A stretch of 64,000 bases of DNA from Avena insularis (GCA_023614405.1 CM042688.1:69860253-69924252), one strand, 5' to 3'; counted from the first letter of the stretch, positions 11,497-23,856 are shown. Notes: generated from the letters alone by a model not told the origin. Program-made: numbers and translations.

Positions 11497-11985
11497 ATGG
11501 TTGGTTTCTTTAAAACTGAAGCTTATTGGCAAGGTGGGTTCACAGAAGATCAAAAATATTATTATAAGGAACACCGCTTGTCAAAAAAAGGGAAACACTT
11601 ATGGGAACAAATTGATAGATTGTATACCATTGCTAGAAACGTGTCCTCTACTTATAATGTTACTTATTGCTGTGATGTATCTCGTTGCAGAAAGAGGTAT
11701 AAACACCTCCCTTTTCAATGTGAGTATAATGATAATGATACCATATCTTCCTATTCTAAAGGAATTTATGACTTTTATTATGCGGAACAAATTAAAGAAT
11801 TTATTGTTTGGAAGGGTGCTTTTGAACTTGCTAGTTTGCTTGAAAATATTGATGATTCACCTTATAATTTTGAGGTTTATAGTATACTTAAATTTTCCTT
11901 TGATAATTACAAGGATGAAAATGGCCCTATTCTTGAGTATTTTAATAGATGCTCTCCACAAATGGAAGAGACTAATGCCTTGTAG
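11497..11985 (+). CDS. Array D unit 1, ORF1, unknown protein
   Basis: 162 codons from ATG 11497 (MVGFFKTEAYWQGG) to TAG 11983-11985. The product is rich in Tyr, Lys, Asp and Glu, with two CC/CRKR-type cysteines in the middle (YCCDVSRCRKRY), and no predicted membrane segment if this ATG is used. It does not look like gag: the WYRSLP and HHGLPEW-type capsid motifs are absent. The same ORF, with an identical stop, exists in units 2 and 3. The in-frame TAG is followed two codons later by an ATG opening ORF2. Function unknown. A start upstream at a TTG would add a hydrophobic stretch, but I prefer the first ATG. Confidence 0.6.
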   Translation: MVGFFKTEAYWQGGFTEDQKYYYKEHRLSKKGKHLWEQIDRLYTIARNVSSTYNVTYCCDVSRCRKRYKHLPFQCEYNDNDTISSYSKGIYDFYYAEQIKEFIVWKGAFELASLLENIDDSPYNFEVYSILKFSFDNYKDENGPILEYFNRCSPQMEETNAL

Positions 11986-11991
11986 GATCCT

Positions 11992-12512
11992 ATGGAAGAA
12001 GAAATTGATGAACCTGAAATCTCATTAGATGAAAAGAGGAGGAGAGTGATGAACAAAAGGAGGAAGAATGGATTAGCTACCCATGCCTACCTTCTAATGA
12101 GAGTAACTCTTTATCCCTTACATTATTTGATTGTCCTCCATGCTTACTAAAGGAGGATGAATGTTATGTTCTGAGGATTCTTTGGAAAGTGTTTATAATA
12201 AAGCTCTAGTGCTTGTAGATCATGAAAAGCATGCTTTATGTGATAGTTATATTGTTGAATTTATTCATGAGGCCACTAAAATTATTTTGAGAGAGGAAAA
12301 TATGGTGGTAGAAGTTTTCCTAGTATTGAAACACCTCTCTATGTGCTGAAAGTTTTGAAGTCACTCTTGTTTTATCTTCCTATGCACCTTACTTTGTTCT
12401 TTGAGAATTTATTTGCATACATGATTCCTATGCATAGGAAGTGGTTTAGACTTAAATGTGTTTTGAATTTGCTTCTTGATGCTCTCTTTTACTTCACTTC
12501 ATATTTATTATG
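11992..12512 (+). pseudogene. Array D unit 1, ORF2 (frameshifted)
   Basis: Matches the open ORF2 of units 2 and 3 but has single-base losses at about 12034 (run of A), about 12172 (TTCC to TTC) and about 12282 (run of A), plus a small rearrangement near 12383. It therefore cannot be read through. The C-terminal part still shows CDSYIVEFIHEA and HRKWFRLKC. See the unit 2 copy for description. Confidence 0.75.
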
Positions 12513-12728
12513 AGAGCATCCTCTCAAACTTTTATGCTTGAAGATGATAATATGTCTATTATTCTTGGGAGACCTTTTCTTAAATCAGGAGTTGTTATTA
12601 ATTGTAATCAAGGAAAGGTGACCTTCAATGTTAATGACAAGGAACATACTGTCTATTTCCCCAAGAAGATTGAAAGGACTTATGGTTTGAATTCAATTGA
12701 ACATGTTGAGGGCATGAAAGTTGGATAA
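12510..12728 (+). pseudogene. Array D unit 1, protease C-terminal remnant
   Basis: Encodes LEDDNMSIILGRPFLKSGVVI and a GKVTFNVNDKEHTVYFPKK block. This is the end of a retropepsin-like protease as found in Athila polyproteins (the ILGRPFL flap-strand region). The catalytic Asp-Gly box is not present in the element. It is the only pol-related piece left in D. Confidence 0.7.
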
Positions 12729-15700
12729 ATATATTGTCCCATACCAAGAGAAAATTTTGAAACTATTATGATTGGGACCATTGCTATCAAGGTTGAGGTA
12801 ACATAATCATTAGTGGAATACAAAGTTTTGTCTCATATGAAATTGTTTTGGTAGCAAGACCTGATCAACCTTGTTAACAAAAGGATTTCATTGAATAATA
12901 CAATGTTTTCACCATGATTATCTCTGCTTACTTCTATTCTATCCATTTTAGTTTTTGCTTATGCCTAACTTAAAGGCATTAAAGAAAATTACTTATTGGG
13001 AGATAACCCAAAAGTTTTAGATGAGTCTTGGAAGTTATTACTTCAGTAATAACCACTCCTTATCCTTTTTATTTGCTTTTTGTGCCAAGAGTAACCTCTA
13101 TTGAGAGATAAGTAATGATTGGGAAAGTTGCTGTCCCGAAACAGATTTCTGTGCTTCACCGTAAAAATTCGTGTAAAATCTCTGAATGTCTTTTTGAGGC
13201 GCGAATTTTTGTGCTTCTGCCCCAGGTTTTTATCTAACTTCCGTTAGTTCAACACATTTTGATTTGAGCAACAGAAGGTCTTCGAAAAAATTCGTCTTTA
13301 CCTGCTGGTCTGTTTTGACAGATTTCTGCCATTTTCTGCATTTGCTTCTTGTGGGTTCCTTTTTGAGTTCTTTTGGGGAATTGAGCTTTTTGAGGGAAAT
13401 GCTACAGTAGATAGTGTTCTAATGGAAGTTTATTTGGTGTTAGAACTGAACCGTAAGACCTTTTATCTTGAGTGCACTAATGTTGCTAATAAAGATTGTG
13501 TGAAGTTTGTATGAAGGAAAAAATTTCAGGTGTATGGAAGGAATGAGTAATGAGATGAAGGATGGACTAAAGCTCAAGCTTGGGGATGCCACGCGTGTCA
13601 CCCCAGGAAATCTCCAAGAAGTACAAGCGTCAAAGCTTGGGGATGCCCAAGGCATCCCCTTCTTCATCAATAAAATCAGGTTTCTTCCAAACACTTCATT
13701 TTATTGTTTCATGCACATTTGTGTTGTTCTTGGAGCGTCTTCTTTTTCGTTTTTCGTTTTGGTTTTCGTTTCCTTGGTTTGCTTAGTTTGCTTAATAAAT
13801 TGGTTGGACCCCCTCTTTCATACATTGGTTTGCAAATAGTTTGGTTTGGTTTGGTTTGGTTTGGAAAAGGGTAGGAAAGCTCATGCTTAAGTGGTAAAGA
13901 GAGCTTGTTTTTGACTGTGGCCTATGCTTTGTCATGCCATGCTTGATATTGTTTTGGATTTATGCTTAGTATTCTTTGCTGTAGCATGACTTGTTATAAA
14001 CAATTGAGATTTCTGAATGTGCCTTGGATGAATCATGCGTTGTTTTAGCATATTAAAGCATAGTATAGTGGTATTCTCCTTTGATGCTTTATTTGGGTTG
14101 ACTTGGCACATGTTCACACCATGTTATGACTATACCAAGTCACCATAAGCCTTTATGATCCTTTAGTTTTCAACTTGTAGTATTACTTTATGCTTTGATC
14201 AATGATGTTTTGTCGCTCTGCATGATTATGGCCATTATTGCTCTCTTAGTTTGTCGCTCCCAGTCTTTTGCTAGCCTCCACAACAAAGTATGAGTTCCAC
14301 TCATGTATCCAACTCCCTAAACCAAGTTATTCCAAAGAGTCCACCATACCTACCTATTAGCTTATGCTATTCCAAGTATATTCATGCTTTTGTTTACCTT
14401 CCAAATTAAACTTGTTATGAGAAAACTAGTGATTAAAGCTCTCACGAACTTGATGGCACACTTTATTTTTCTTGCCCTTAATAAACTTGAACCATTGTGT
14501 CGTCTATGTTGTATATGCTTGCATTTATTTGTTGGGAATTAGCAGAACCATGCTTTCATGGGGAACACTTTCAACATTGCACTTGGTACTTGTACCTAGT
14601 TGATATCATGCTCTTTTGTATATGGATGTCGTCGGTGTGAAATGAAAGGGGATCTTGTAAGTCCATGGAGTTATGTATATGTGTTAGAGAAATGCCTGGG
14701 CCGCTGGTCTAATCCATGCTGACATGGTGGAAACCTGCAGCGTAACCATAATGAGCTGTCTATGAAGCATTCTTCTTATAAAAAAAAGAGTCCTATATTG
14801 AGAAAAAAAGAGAAAAGAGGAAAAAAAAGAGATACTATGAAAAGAGGAAAGAGAGAAAAAGCACCATATTCCCATGGTAAATAAGAAGAAGATGCTCGTT
14901 GTCTGCTTGCCTTGTCATTTTGATATGGGGATTCTTCCGTATCATCGGGCAAGGGGTACCCCGTTGGCGGTTCTCTATGATACACATATACTTACGATGA
15001 CAAGAACTTACCGGTGACTAAACTTGAGTAGCATGAGGAGCGGCCCTCGCATACAAGGGACATGAGATTTTTGACTTATACTTCGTCAAGCATGTACACC
15101 ATAGTTTGTTCACTTTAACCTTAATCACTTCAAGATTCTTATGATAGGGCAATGAGAGCTGAAAGCTATTAAGTACCATAATTTTTGGAAGCTCTTTATG
15201 AGACTTGAATCCCTACTTCCTTCTATGAAGGCCTTTCTTCTACCATTACATTGAGTCTCCACCTTCTACCTTTATGCACCTACTTTGAGAGCATAGTGGC
15301 CATTCTTAGTTCTATGTGCATTGTCCCAAGACTAGTTGATTGATGCATAACTTGATATTGCTTGTTTTAAACTATTGTATCTAGTCACTCTTATGAACTT
15401 TGAAGGTGTCCTATGCATTTATTATTTGCTACTTTATGAGGGACAAGCTGAATGCCACTATGCTATGTTTTCTTTATGTGAAACAAACAAACGCGTCTTG
15501 CAAGGCATTGTTATTCATGAATCTTTTGTTTGTGCCTTTTATGTTGCATCATAGTCTCTTTGTCTTATTGCTAGAACTTTGTCTTTCATGTTATGATTGA
15601 AGTACTATGATCCAGCTTTGAATGTTTTAAAATATTTTGATCAAGTCTTTGATGGTGCATGTCACCTCAAAATTATTCTTTCTTTTATCACTTACCTACT

Positions 15701-15732
15701 CGAGGACTAGCAGGAGTTAAGCTTGGGGATGT
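12729..15732 (+). other. Array D unit 1, long non-coding 3' internal region with PPT
   Basis: About 3 kb without a convincing ORF. It contains a GGGGATGCC-rich patch near 13580-13650 and a short (TTTGG) run at about 13838-13864. It ends in GTTAAGCTTGGGGATGT, the polypurine-type tract before LTR 2. The corresponding region of element G (35210-38723) is related over long stretches. Confidence 0.75.
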
Positions 15733-17087
15733 TGATACATTGCAAATGTATCTATAATTTTTGATGCTCCATGCTTGGTTTTATCTACTTTCTTGTGTTT
15801 TGTCCACACTTTGAAGTAATTTTCATATGATTTCTTGGACTAACCTATTAACAAGAGCCATAGTGTCAGCTGCCTATTTTATGCTGTTTTTGGTTCCAGG
15901 AAAGTCAAAAAATGAATATTCTCGCAATTGGACGGGACAAAAGCCACAGTGCCTATTTTTCCAGAAGACTCCAGGAGCAGAATCTGAGGAGGGCGGGGGA
16001 TGGCCACACCCCAGGCGTGGGCTGGGCTGGCCAGGCATGGTGTGGTGGCCCCAGCACCCCTCGGTCTCCCTCTTCGCCTATAGGAAGCCTTGACCTAAAA
16101 ACTTGGGGTTCGACATTTTCCATGAAAAGTTCCGCTCTTGCCCGCCACCACGAAGGGAGATTCGGGGACAGAAAGTCTGTTGGCACCACTCGGACGGGAA
16201 GTGCCTTGAGCCATCTCCATCAATCTCCACCATCATCTCCATCGACCATCCATGTTTCCCCATATATGAGTGAGTAATCCCCCGCTGTAGGCTATGGGGA
16301 TGGTAGGGATTGGATGAGATCGTTCATGTAATGGCATCAAATTGTTAGGGCATGGTGCCTAGTATCTTTTATTAGTGATTTATGACTTTGTTGCGACTTG
16401 TTGTGCTTAATGCTTGTCACTAGGGCCCGAGTGCCATGATTTTAGATCTAAACTTATTATTGATTCATTATGATAGTATTGTTTTTGGTCTTATCTACAA
16501 GTTGTATACACACGTTGTTGTCCGGAACCTATGGCTGGCGATGTAAATCGGGATAATCGGAAGGAAAGGCTTTGATGTGAGGATCACATGTGTTCATGGA
16601 GTGTTAATGCTTTGCTCGTGCTCTATTAAAAGGAGCACTTTAATTGCCGATAGTTCCTAGAGGCCCCGCTGCAAACGGGCTGGCAGGACAAAAGATGTTG
16701 TGCAAGTTCTCATTGCGAGCACGTATGACTATATATGGAACACATGCCTAGGATTGTCTAGTACTTGGATGCTTTATCTTATTTATCTGCAATTGCCCTA
16801 TGTTCTGATTGCTATGTGAATTGTCTTGTCCATGCAACACCGTCCATCCATCCCTATGCCTACCGCACTCGAATCCCACTGTTTACTGCTTTTGTTACTA
16901 CTGTATTTGCTTTACTACTGCTGTTACTTTACTATTTCTACTACAAAACTGTTGCTACTGATAAACTGCTGTGAGCAAGATTGTTTCCAGGTGCAGCTGA
17001 ATTGACAACTCAGTTGTTAAGGCTGATAAATATTCTTTGGCTCCCCTTGTGTCGAATCAATAAATTGGGTTTCACTTCCCTCGAAAA
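15733..17087 (+). repeat. Array D LTR 2 (3' end deleted)
   Basis: Starts TGATACATTG. It loses the last 35 bases at CCTCGAAAA, after which the sequence jumps straight to TTTAGTTCC of the internal region. The GC-rich part has several small gaps relative to LTRs 3 and 4. Confidence 0.9.
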
Positions 17088-17155
17088 TTTAGTTCCTACT
17101 CTAGTTGTTATTTTCGTTGGTCTGTTATTATCTTGCTTTGTCATGCTTGTTGTCA

Positions 17156-17644
17156 ATGGTTGGTTTCTTTAAAACTGAAGCTTATTGGCAAGGTGGGTTC
17201 ACAGAAGATCAAAAATATTATTATAAGGAACACCGCTTGTCAAAAAAAGGGAAACACTTATGGGAACAAATTGATAGATTGTATACCATTGCTAGAAACG
17301 TGTCCTCTACTTATAATGTTACTTATTGCTGTGATGTATCTCGTTGCAGAAAGAGGTATAAACACCTCCCTTTTCAATGTGAGTATAATGATAATGATAC
17401 CATATCTTCCTATTCTAAAGGAATTTATGACTTTTATTATGCGGAACAAATTAAAGAATTTATTGTTTGGAAGGGTGCTTTTGAACTTGCTAGTTTGCTT
17501 GAAAATATTGATGATTCACCTTATAATTTTGAGGTTTATAGTATACTTAAATTTTCCTTTGATAATTACAAGGATGAAAATGGCCCTATTCTTGAGTATT
17601 TTAATAGATGCTCTCCACAAATGGAAGAGACTAATGCCTTGTAG
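17156..17644 (+). CDS. Array D unit 2, ORF1, unknown protein
   Basis: Same length as the unit 1 copy with the same TAG at 17642-17644. Nucleotide identity with units 1 and 3 appears complete across the ORF by eye, which points to recent duplication of the array. Unit 2 lacks a PBS, so this copy could be expressed only from an LTR promoter, not copied as a unit on its own. Confidence 0.6.
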   Translation: MVGFFKTEAYWQGGFTEDQKYYYKEHRLSKKGKHLWEQIDRLYTIARNVSSTYNVTYCCDVSRCRKRYKHLPFQCEYNDNDTISSYSKGIYDFYYAEQIKEFIVWKGAFELASLLENIDDSPYNFEVYSILKFSFDNYKDENGPILEYFNRCSPQMEETNAL

Positions 17645-17650
17645 GATCCT

Positions 17651-18175
17651 ATGGAAGAAGAAATTGATGAACCTGAAATCTCATTAGATGAAAAAGAGGA
17701 GGAGAGTGATGAACAAAAGGAGGAAGAATGGATTAGCTACCCATGCCTACCTTCTAATGAGAGTAACTCTTTATCCCTTACATTATTTGATTGTCCTCCA
17801 TGCTTACTAAAGGAGGATGAATGTTATGTTCCTGAGGATTCTTTGGAAAGTGTTTATAATAAAGCTCTAGTGCTTGTAGATCATGAAAAGCATGCTTTAT
17901 GTGATAGTTATATTGTTGAATTTATTCATGAGGCCACTAAAAATTATTTTGAGAGAGGAAAATATGGTGGTAGAAGTTTTCCTAGTATTGAAACACCTCT
18001 CTATGTGCTGAAAGTTTTGAAGTCACTCTTGTTTTATCTTCCTATGCCTGTCACTTTGTTCTTTGAGAATTTATTTGCATACATGATTCCTATGCATAGG
18101 AAGTGGTTTAGACTTAAATGTGTTTTGAATTTGCTTCTTGATGCTCTCTTTTACTTCACTTCATATTTATTATGA
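17651..18175 (+). CDS. Array D unit 2, ORF2, unknown protein with CDSYIV/HRKW domain
   Basis: 174 codons from ATG 17651, in the same frame as ORF1 and separated from it only by TAG-GAT-CCT. The N-terminal 30 residues are strongly acidic (runs of Glu and Asp). A middle part has CPPCLLKEDECY. The C-terminal half has CDSYIVEFIHEA, LYVLKVLKSLLFYLPMP and IPMHRKWFRLKCVLN, with a hydrophobic stretch that could be a buried helix. Element G encodes the same domain at 34673-35209, so it is an element-family protein. Function unknown. One ORF1-ORF2 protein through stop read-through, or a single ancestral ORF with a fixed stop, are both possible. Confidence 0.65.
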   Translation: MEEEIDEPEISLDEKEEESDEQKEEEWISYPCLPSNESNSLSLTLFDCPPCLLKEDECYVPEDSLESVYNKALVLVDHEKHALCDSYIVEFIHEATKNYFERGKYGGRSFPSIETPLYVLKVLKSLLFYLPMPVTLFFENLFAYMIPMHRKWFRLKCVLNLLLDALFYFTSYLL

Positions 18176-18394
18176 GAGCATCCTCTCAAACTTTTATGCT
18201 TGAAGATGATAATATGTCTATTATTCTTGGGAGACCTTTTCTTAAATACTGCAGGAGTTGTTATTAATTGTAATCAAGGAAAGGTGACCTTCAATGTTAA
18301 TGACAAGGAACATACTGTCTATTTCCCCAAGAAGATTGAAAGGACTTATGGTTTGAATTCAATTGAACATGTTGAGGGCATGAAAGTTGGATAA
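18176..18394 (+). pseudogene. Array D unit 2, protease C-terminal remnant
   Basis: Contains the same ILGRPFL-type and GKVTFNVNDKEHTVYFPKK blocks as unit 1, but with an extra A in CTTAAATACTGCAGG that puts the two halves in different frames. Unit 1 lacks that reading problem because of a different small deletion there. Confidence 0.65.
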
Positions 18395-21382
18395 ATATAT
18401 TGTCCCATACCAAGAGAAAATTTTGAAACTATTATGATTGGGACCATTGCTATCAAGGTTGAGGTAACATAATCATTAGTGGAATACAAAGTTTTGTCTC
18501 ATATGAAATTGTTTTGGTAGCAAGACCTGATCAACCTTGTTAACAAAAGGATTTCATTGAATAATACAATGTTTTCACCATGATTATCTCTGCTTACTTC
18601 TATTCTATCCATTTTAGTTTTTGCTTATGCCTAACTTAAAGGCATTAAAGAAAATTACTTATTGGGAGATAACCCAAAAGTTTTAGATGAGTCTTGGAAG
18701 TTATTACTTCAGTAATAACCACTCCTTATCCTTTTTATTTGCTTTTTGTGCCAAGAGTAACCTCTATTGAGAGATAAGTAATGATTGGGAAAGTTGCTGT
18801 CCCGAAACAGATTTCTGTGCTTCACCGTAAAAATTCGTGTAAAATCTCTGAATGTCTTTTTGAGGCGCGAATTTTTGTGCTTCTGCCCCAGGTTTTTATC
18901 TAACTTCCGTTAGTTCAACACATTTTGATTTGAGCAACAGAAGGTCTTCGAAAAAATTCGTCTTTACCTGCTGGTCTGTTTTGACAGATTTCTGCCATTT
19001 TCTGCATTTGCTTCTTGTGGGTTCCTTTTTGAGTTCTTTTGGGGAATTGAGCTTTTTGAGGGAAATGCTACAGTAGATAGTGTTCTAATGGAAGTTTATT
19101 TGGTGTTAGAACTGAACCGTAAGACCTTTTATCTTGAGTGCACTAATGTTGCTAATAAAGATTGTGTGAAGTTTGTATGAAGGAAAAAATTTCAGGTGTA
19201 TGGAAGGAATGAGTAATGAGATGAAGGATGGACTAAAGCTCAAGCTTGGGGATGCCACGCGTGTCACCCCAGGAAATCTCCAAGAAGCGTCAAAGCTTGG
19301 GGATGCCCAAGGCATCCCCTTCTTCATCAATAAAAATCCCAGGTTTCTTCCAAACACTTCATTTTTATTGTTTCATGCACATTTGTGTTGTTCTTGGAGC
19401 GTCTTCTTTTTCGTTTTTCGTTTTGGTTTTCGTTTCCTTGGTTTGCTTAGTTTGCTGAATAAATTGGTTGGACCCCCTCTTTCATACATTGGTTTGCAAA
19501 TAGTTTGGTTTGGTTTGGTTTGGAAAAGGGTAGGAAAGCTCATGCTTAAGTGGTAAAGAGAGCTTGTTTTTGACTGTGGCCTATGCTTTGTCATGCCATG
19601 CTTGATATTGTTTTGGATTTATGCTTAGTATTCTTTGCTGTAGCATGACTTGTTATAAACAATTGAGATTTCTGAATGTGCCTTGGATGAATCATGCGTT
19701 GTTTTAGCATATTAAAGCATAGTATAGTGGTATTCTCCTTTGATGCTTTATTTGGGTTGACTTGGCACATGTTCACACCATGTTATGACTATACCAAGTC
19801 ACCATAAGCCTTTATGATCCTTTAGTTTTCAACTTGTAGTATTACTTTATGCTTTGATCAATGATGTTTTGTCGCTCTGCATGATTATGGCCATTATTGC
19901 TCTCTTAGTTTGTCGCTCCCAGTCTTTTGCTAGCCTCCACAACAAAGTATGAGTTCCACTCATGTATCCAACTCCCTAAACCAAGTTATTCCAAAGAGTC
20001 CACCATACCTACCTATTAGCTTATGCTATTCCAAGTATATTCATGCTTTTGTTTACCTTCCAAATTAAACTTGTTATGAGAAAACTAGTGATTAAAGCTC
20101 TCACGAACTTGATGGCACACTTTATTTTTCTTGCCCTTAATAAACTTGAACCATTGTGTCGTCTATGTTGTATATGCTTGCATTTATTTGTTGGGAATTA
20201 GCAGAACCATGCTTTCATGGGGAACACTTTCAACATTGCACTTGGTACTTGTACCTAGTTGATATCATGCTCTTTTGTATATGGATGTCGTCGGTGTGAA
20301 ATGAAAGGGGATCTTGTAAGTCCATGGAGTTATGTATATGTGTTAGAGAAACGTCTGGGCCTCTGGTCTAATCCATGCTGACATGGTGGAAACTTGCAGC
20401 GTAACCATAATGAGCTGTCTATGAAGCATTCTTCTTATAAAAAAAGAGTCCTATATTGAGAAAAAAAAAAGAGAAAAAAAGAGATACTATGAAAAGAGGA
20501 AAGAGAGAAAAAGCACCATATTCCCATGGTAAATAAGAAGAAGATGCTCGTTATGCCTTGCCTTGTCATTTTGATATGGGGATTCTTCCGTATCATCGGC
20601 AAGGGTACCCGTTGGCGGTTCTCTATGATACACATATACTTACGATGACAAGAACTTACCGGTGACTAAACTTGAGTAGCATGAGGAGCGGCCCTCGCAT
20701 ACAAGGGACATGAGATTTTTGACTTATACTTCGTCAAGCATGTACACCATAGTTTGTTCACTTTAACCTTAATCACTTCAAGATGCTTATGATAGGGCAA
20801 TGAGAGCTGAAAGCTATTAAGTACCATAATTTTTGGAAGCTCTTTATGAGACTTGAATCCCTACTTCCTTCCATGAAGGCCTTTCTTCTACCATTACATT
20901 GAGTCTCCACCTTCTACCTTTATGCACCTACTTTGAGAGCATAGTGGCCATTCTTAGTTCTATGTGCATTGTCCCAAGACTAGTTGATTGATGCATAACT
21001 TGATATTGCTTGTTTTAAACTATTGTATCTAGTCACTCTTATGAACTTTGAAGGTGTCCTATGCATTTATTATTTGCTACTTTATGAGGGACAAGCTGAA
21101 TGCCACTATGCTATGTTTTCTTTATGTGAAACAAACAAACGTCTTGCAAGGCATTGTTATTCATGAATCTTTTGTTTGTGCCTTTTTATGTTGCATCATA
21201 GTCTCTTTGTCTTATTGCTAGAACTTTGTATTTCATGTTATGATTGAAGTACTATGATCCAGCTTTGAATGTTTTACAAATATTTTGATCAAGTCTTTGA
21301 TGGTGCATGTCACCTCAAAAATTATTCTTTCTTTTTATCACTTACCTACTCGAGGACTAGCAGGAGTTAAGCTTGGGGATGT
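18395..21382 (+). other. Array D unit 2, non-coding 3' internal region
   Basis: Nearly identical to 12729-15732. No ORF of note. It ends in the GCTTGGGGATGT tract before LTR 3. Confidence 0.75.
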
Positions 21383-22768
21383 TGATACATTGCAAATGTA
21401 TCTATAATTTTTGATGCTCCATGCTTGGTTTTATCCACTTTCTTGTGTTTTGTCCACACTTTGGAGTACTTTTCATATGATTTCTTGGACTAACCTATTA
21501 ACAAGAGCCACAGTGCCAGCTGCCTGTTTTATGCTGTTTTTGGTTCCAGGAAAGTCGGAAAATGAATATTCTCGGAATTGGACGGGACAAAAGCCAAAGT
21601 GCCTATTTTTCCAGAAGACTCTAGGAGCCAGAATACGAGACGGAGGAGGGCCAGGGGATGGCCACACCCCCCAGGCGTGGGCTGGGCCTGGCCGCGCCAG
21701 GGCATGGTGTGGTGGCCCCAGGCACCCCCTCGGTCTCCCTCTTCGCCTATAGGAAGCCTTCTGACCTAAAAACTTCGGGGGGTTCGACATTTTTCCATGA
21801 AAAGTTCCGCTGCGCCACCGCCACCGAAGGGGAGATTCGGGGGACAGAAAGTCTCTGTTCCGGCACCCTGCCGGGACGGGGAAGTGCCCCCGGAGCCATC
21901 TCCATCAATCTCCACCATCATCTCCATCGACCATCCATGTTTCCCCATATATGAGTGAGTAATCCCCCGCTGTAGGCTATGGGGATGGTAGGGATTGGAT
22001 GAGATCGTTCATGTAATGGCATCAAATTGTTAGGGCATGGTGCCTAGTATCTTTTATTAGTGATTTATGACTTTGTTGCGACTTGTTGTGCTTAATGCTT
22101 GTCACTAGGGCCCGAGTGCCATGATTTTAGATCTAAACTTATTATTGATTCATTATGATAGTATTGTTTTTGGTCTTATCTACAAGTTGTATACACACGT
22201 TGTTGTCCGGAACCTATGGCTCCGAAGTGACAGAAATCGGGATAATCGGAAGGGAAAGGCTTTGATGTGAGGATCACATGTGTTCATGGAGTGTTAATGC
22301 TTTGCTCCGGTGCTCTATTAAAAGGAGCACTTTAATTGCCAGTAGTTCCCTAGAGGCCCCGCTGCAAACGGGCTGGCAGGACAAAAGATGTTGTGCAAGT
22401 TCTCATTGCGAGCACGTATGACTATATATGGAACACATGCCTAGGATTGTCTAGTACTTGGATGCTTTATCTTATTTATCTGCAATTGCCCTATGTTCTG
22501 ATTGCTATGTGAATTGTCTTGTCCATGCAACACCGTCCATCCATCCCTATGCCTACCTTTTCGAATCCCAATTTCTTGCTTTTGTTACTCTTGTTGCTTT
22601 ACTACTTGTTACTTTACTATTTCTACTACAAACTGCTCTTGATAAACTGCTGTGAGCAAGATTGTTTCCAGGTGCAGCTGAATTGACAACTCAGTTGTTA
22701 AGGCTGATAAATATTCTTTGGCTCCCCTTGTGTCGAATCAATAAATTGGGTTTCACTTCCCTCGAAAA
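21383..22768 (+). repeat. Array D LTR 3 (3' end deleted)
   Basis: Very similar to LTR 4 in its first kilobase. The junction CCTCGAAAATTTAGTTCC at 22761-22778 is the same as in LTR 2, so both derive from one deletion event. Confidence 0.9.
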
Positions 22769-22836
22769 TTTAGTTCCTACTCTAGTTGTTATTTTCGTTG
22801 GTCTGTTATTGTCTTGCTTTGTCATGCTTGTTGTCA

Positions 22837-23325
22837 ATGGTTGGTTTCTTTAAAACTGAAGCTTATTGGCAAGGTGGGTTCACAGAAGATCAAAAATATT
22901 ATTATAAGGAACACCGCTTGTCAAAAAAAGGGAAACACTTATGGGAACAAATTGATAGATTGTATACCATTGCTAGAAACGTGTCCTCTACTTATAATGT
23001 TACTTATTGCTGTGATGTATCTCGTTGCAGAAAGAGGTATAAACACCTCCCTTTTCAATGTGAGTATAATGATAATGATACCATATCTTCCTATTCTAAA
23101 GGAATTTATGACTTTTATTATGCGGAACAAATTAAAGAATTTATTGTTTGGAAGGGTGCTTTTGAACTTGCTAGTTTGCTTGAAAATATTGATGATTCAC
23201 CTTATAATTTTGAGGTTTATAGTATACTTAAATTTTCCTTTGATAATTACAAGGATGAAAATGGCCCTATTCTTGAGTATTTTAATAGATGCTCTCCACA
23301 AATGGAAGAGACTAATGCCTTGTAG
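22837..23325 (+). CDS. Array D unit 3, ORF1, unknown protein
   Basis: Third copy of ORF1, same start, length and TAG stop as the other two. Its neighbours are LTR 3 upstream (without PBS) and ORF2 six bases downstream. Function unknown. Confidence 0.6.
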   Translation: MVGFFKTEAYWQGGFTEDQKYYYKEHRLSKKGKHLWEQIDRLYTIARNVSSTYNVTYCCDVSRCRKRYKHLPFQCEYNDNDTISSYSKGIYDFYYAEQIKEFIVWKGAFELASLLENIDDSPYNFEVYSILKFSFDNYKDENGPILEYFNRCSPQMEETNAL

Positions 23326-23331
23326 GATCCT

Positions 23332-23856
23332 ATGGAAGAAGAAATTGATGAACCTGAAATCTCATTAGATGAAAAAGAGGAGGAGAGTGATGAACAAAAG
23401 GAGGAAGAATGGATTAGCTACCCATGCCTACCTTCTAATGAGAGTAACTCTTTATCCCTTACATTATTTGATTGTCCTCCATGCTTACTAAAGGAGGATG
23501 AATGTTATGTTCCTGAGGATTCTTTGGAAAGTGTTTATAATAAAGCTCTAGTGCTTGTAGATCATGAAAAGCATGCTTTATGTGATAGTTATATTGTTGA
23601 ATTTATTCATGAGGCCACTAAAAATTATTTTGAGAGAGGAAAATATGGTGGTAGAAGTTTTCCTAGTATTGAAACACCTCTCTATGTGCTGAAAGTTTTG
23701 AAGTCACTCTTGTTTTATCTTCCTATGCCTGCCACTTTGTTCTTTGAGAATTTATTTGCATACATGATTCCTATGCATAGGAAGTGGTTTAGACTTAAAT
23801 GTGTTTTGAATTTGCTTCTTGATGCTCTCTTTTACTTCACTTCATATTTATTATGA
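23332..23856 (+). CDS. Array D unit 3, ORF2, unknown protein with CDSYIV/HRKW domain
   Basis: Open over 174 codons like unit 2 and differing by one residue that I can see (PMPATLF here, PMPVTLF in unit 2). It has the acidic N-terminus and C-terminal HRKWFRLKC block. Two of three array copies are intact, so the frame was open when the array formed. Confidence 0.65.
   Translation: MEEEIDEPEISLDEKEEESDEQKEEEWISYPCLPSNESNSLSLTLFDCPPCLLKEDECYVPEDSLESVYNKALVLVDHEKHALCDSYIVEFIHEATKNYFERGKYGGRSFPSIETPLYVLKVLKSLLFYLPMPATLFFENLFAYMIPMHRKWFRLKCVLNLLLDALFYFTSYLL

Noticed and set aside
11474..12028. A 184-codon hydrophobic frame present in all three D units
   Set aside because: It overlaps ORF1 in another frame and lacks any domain. 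Its presence in all three copies only reflects their near identity.
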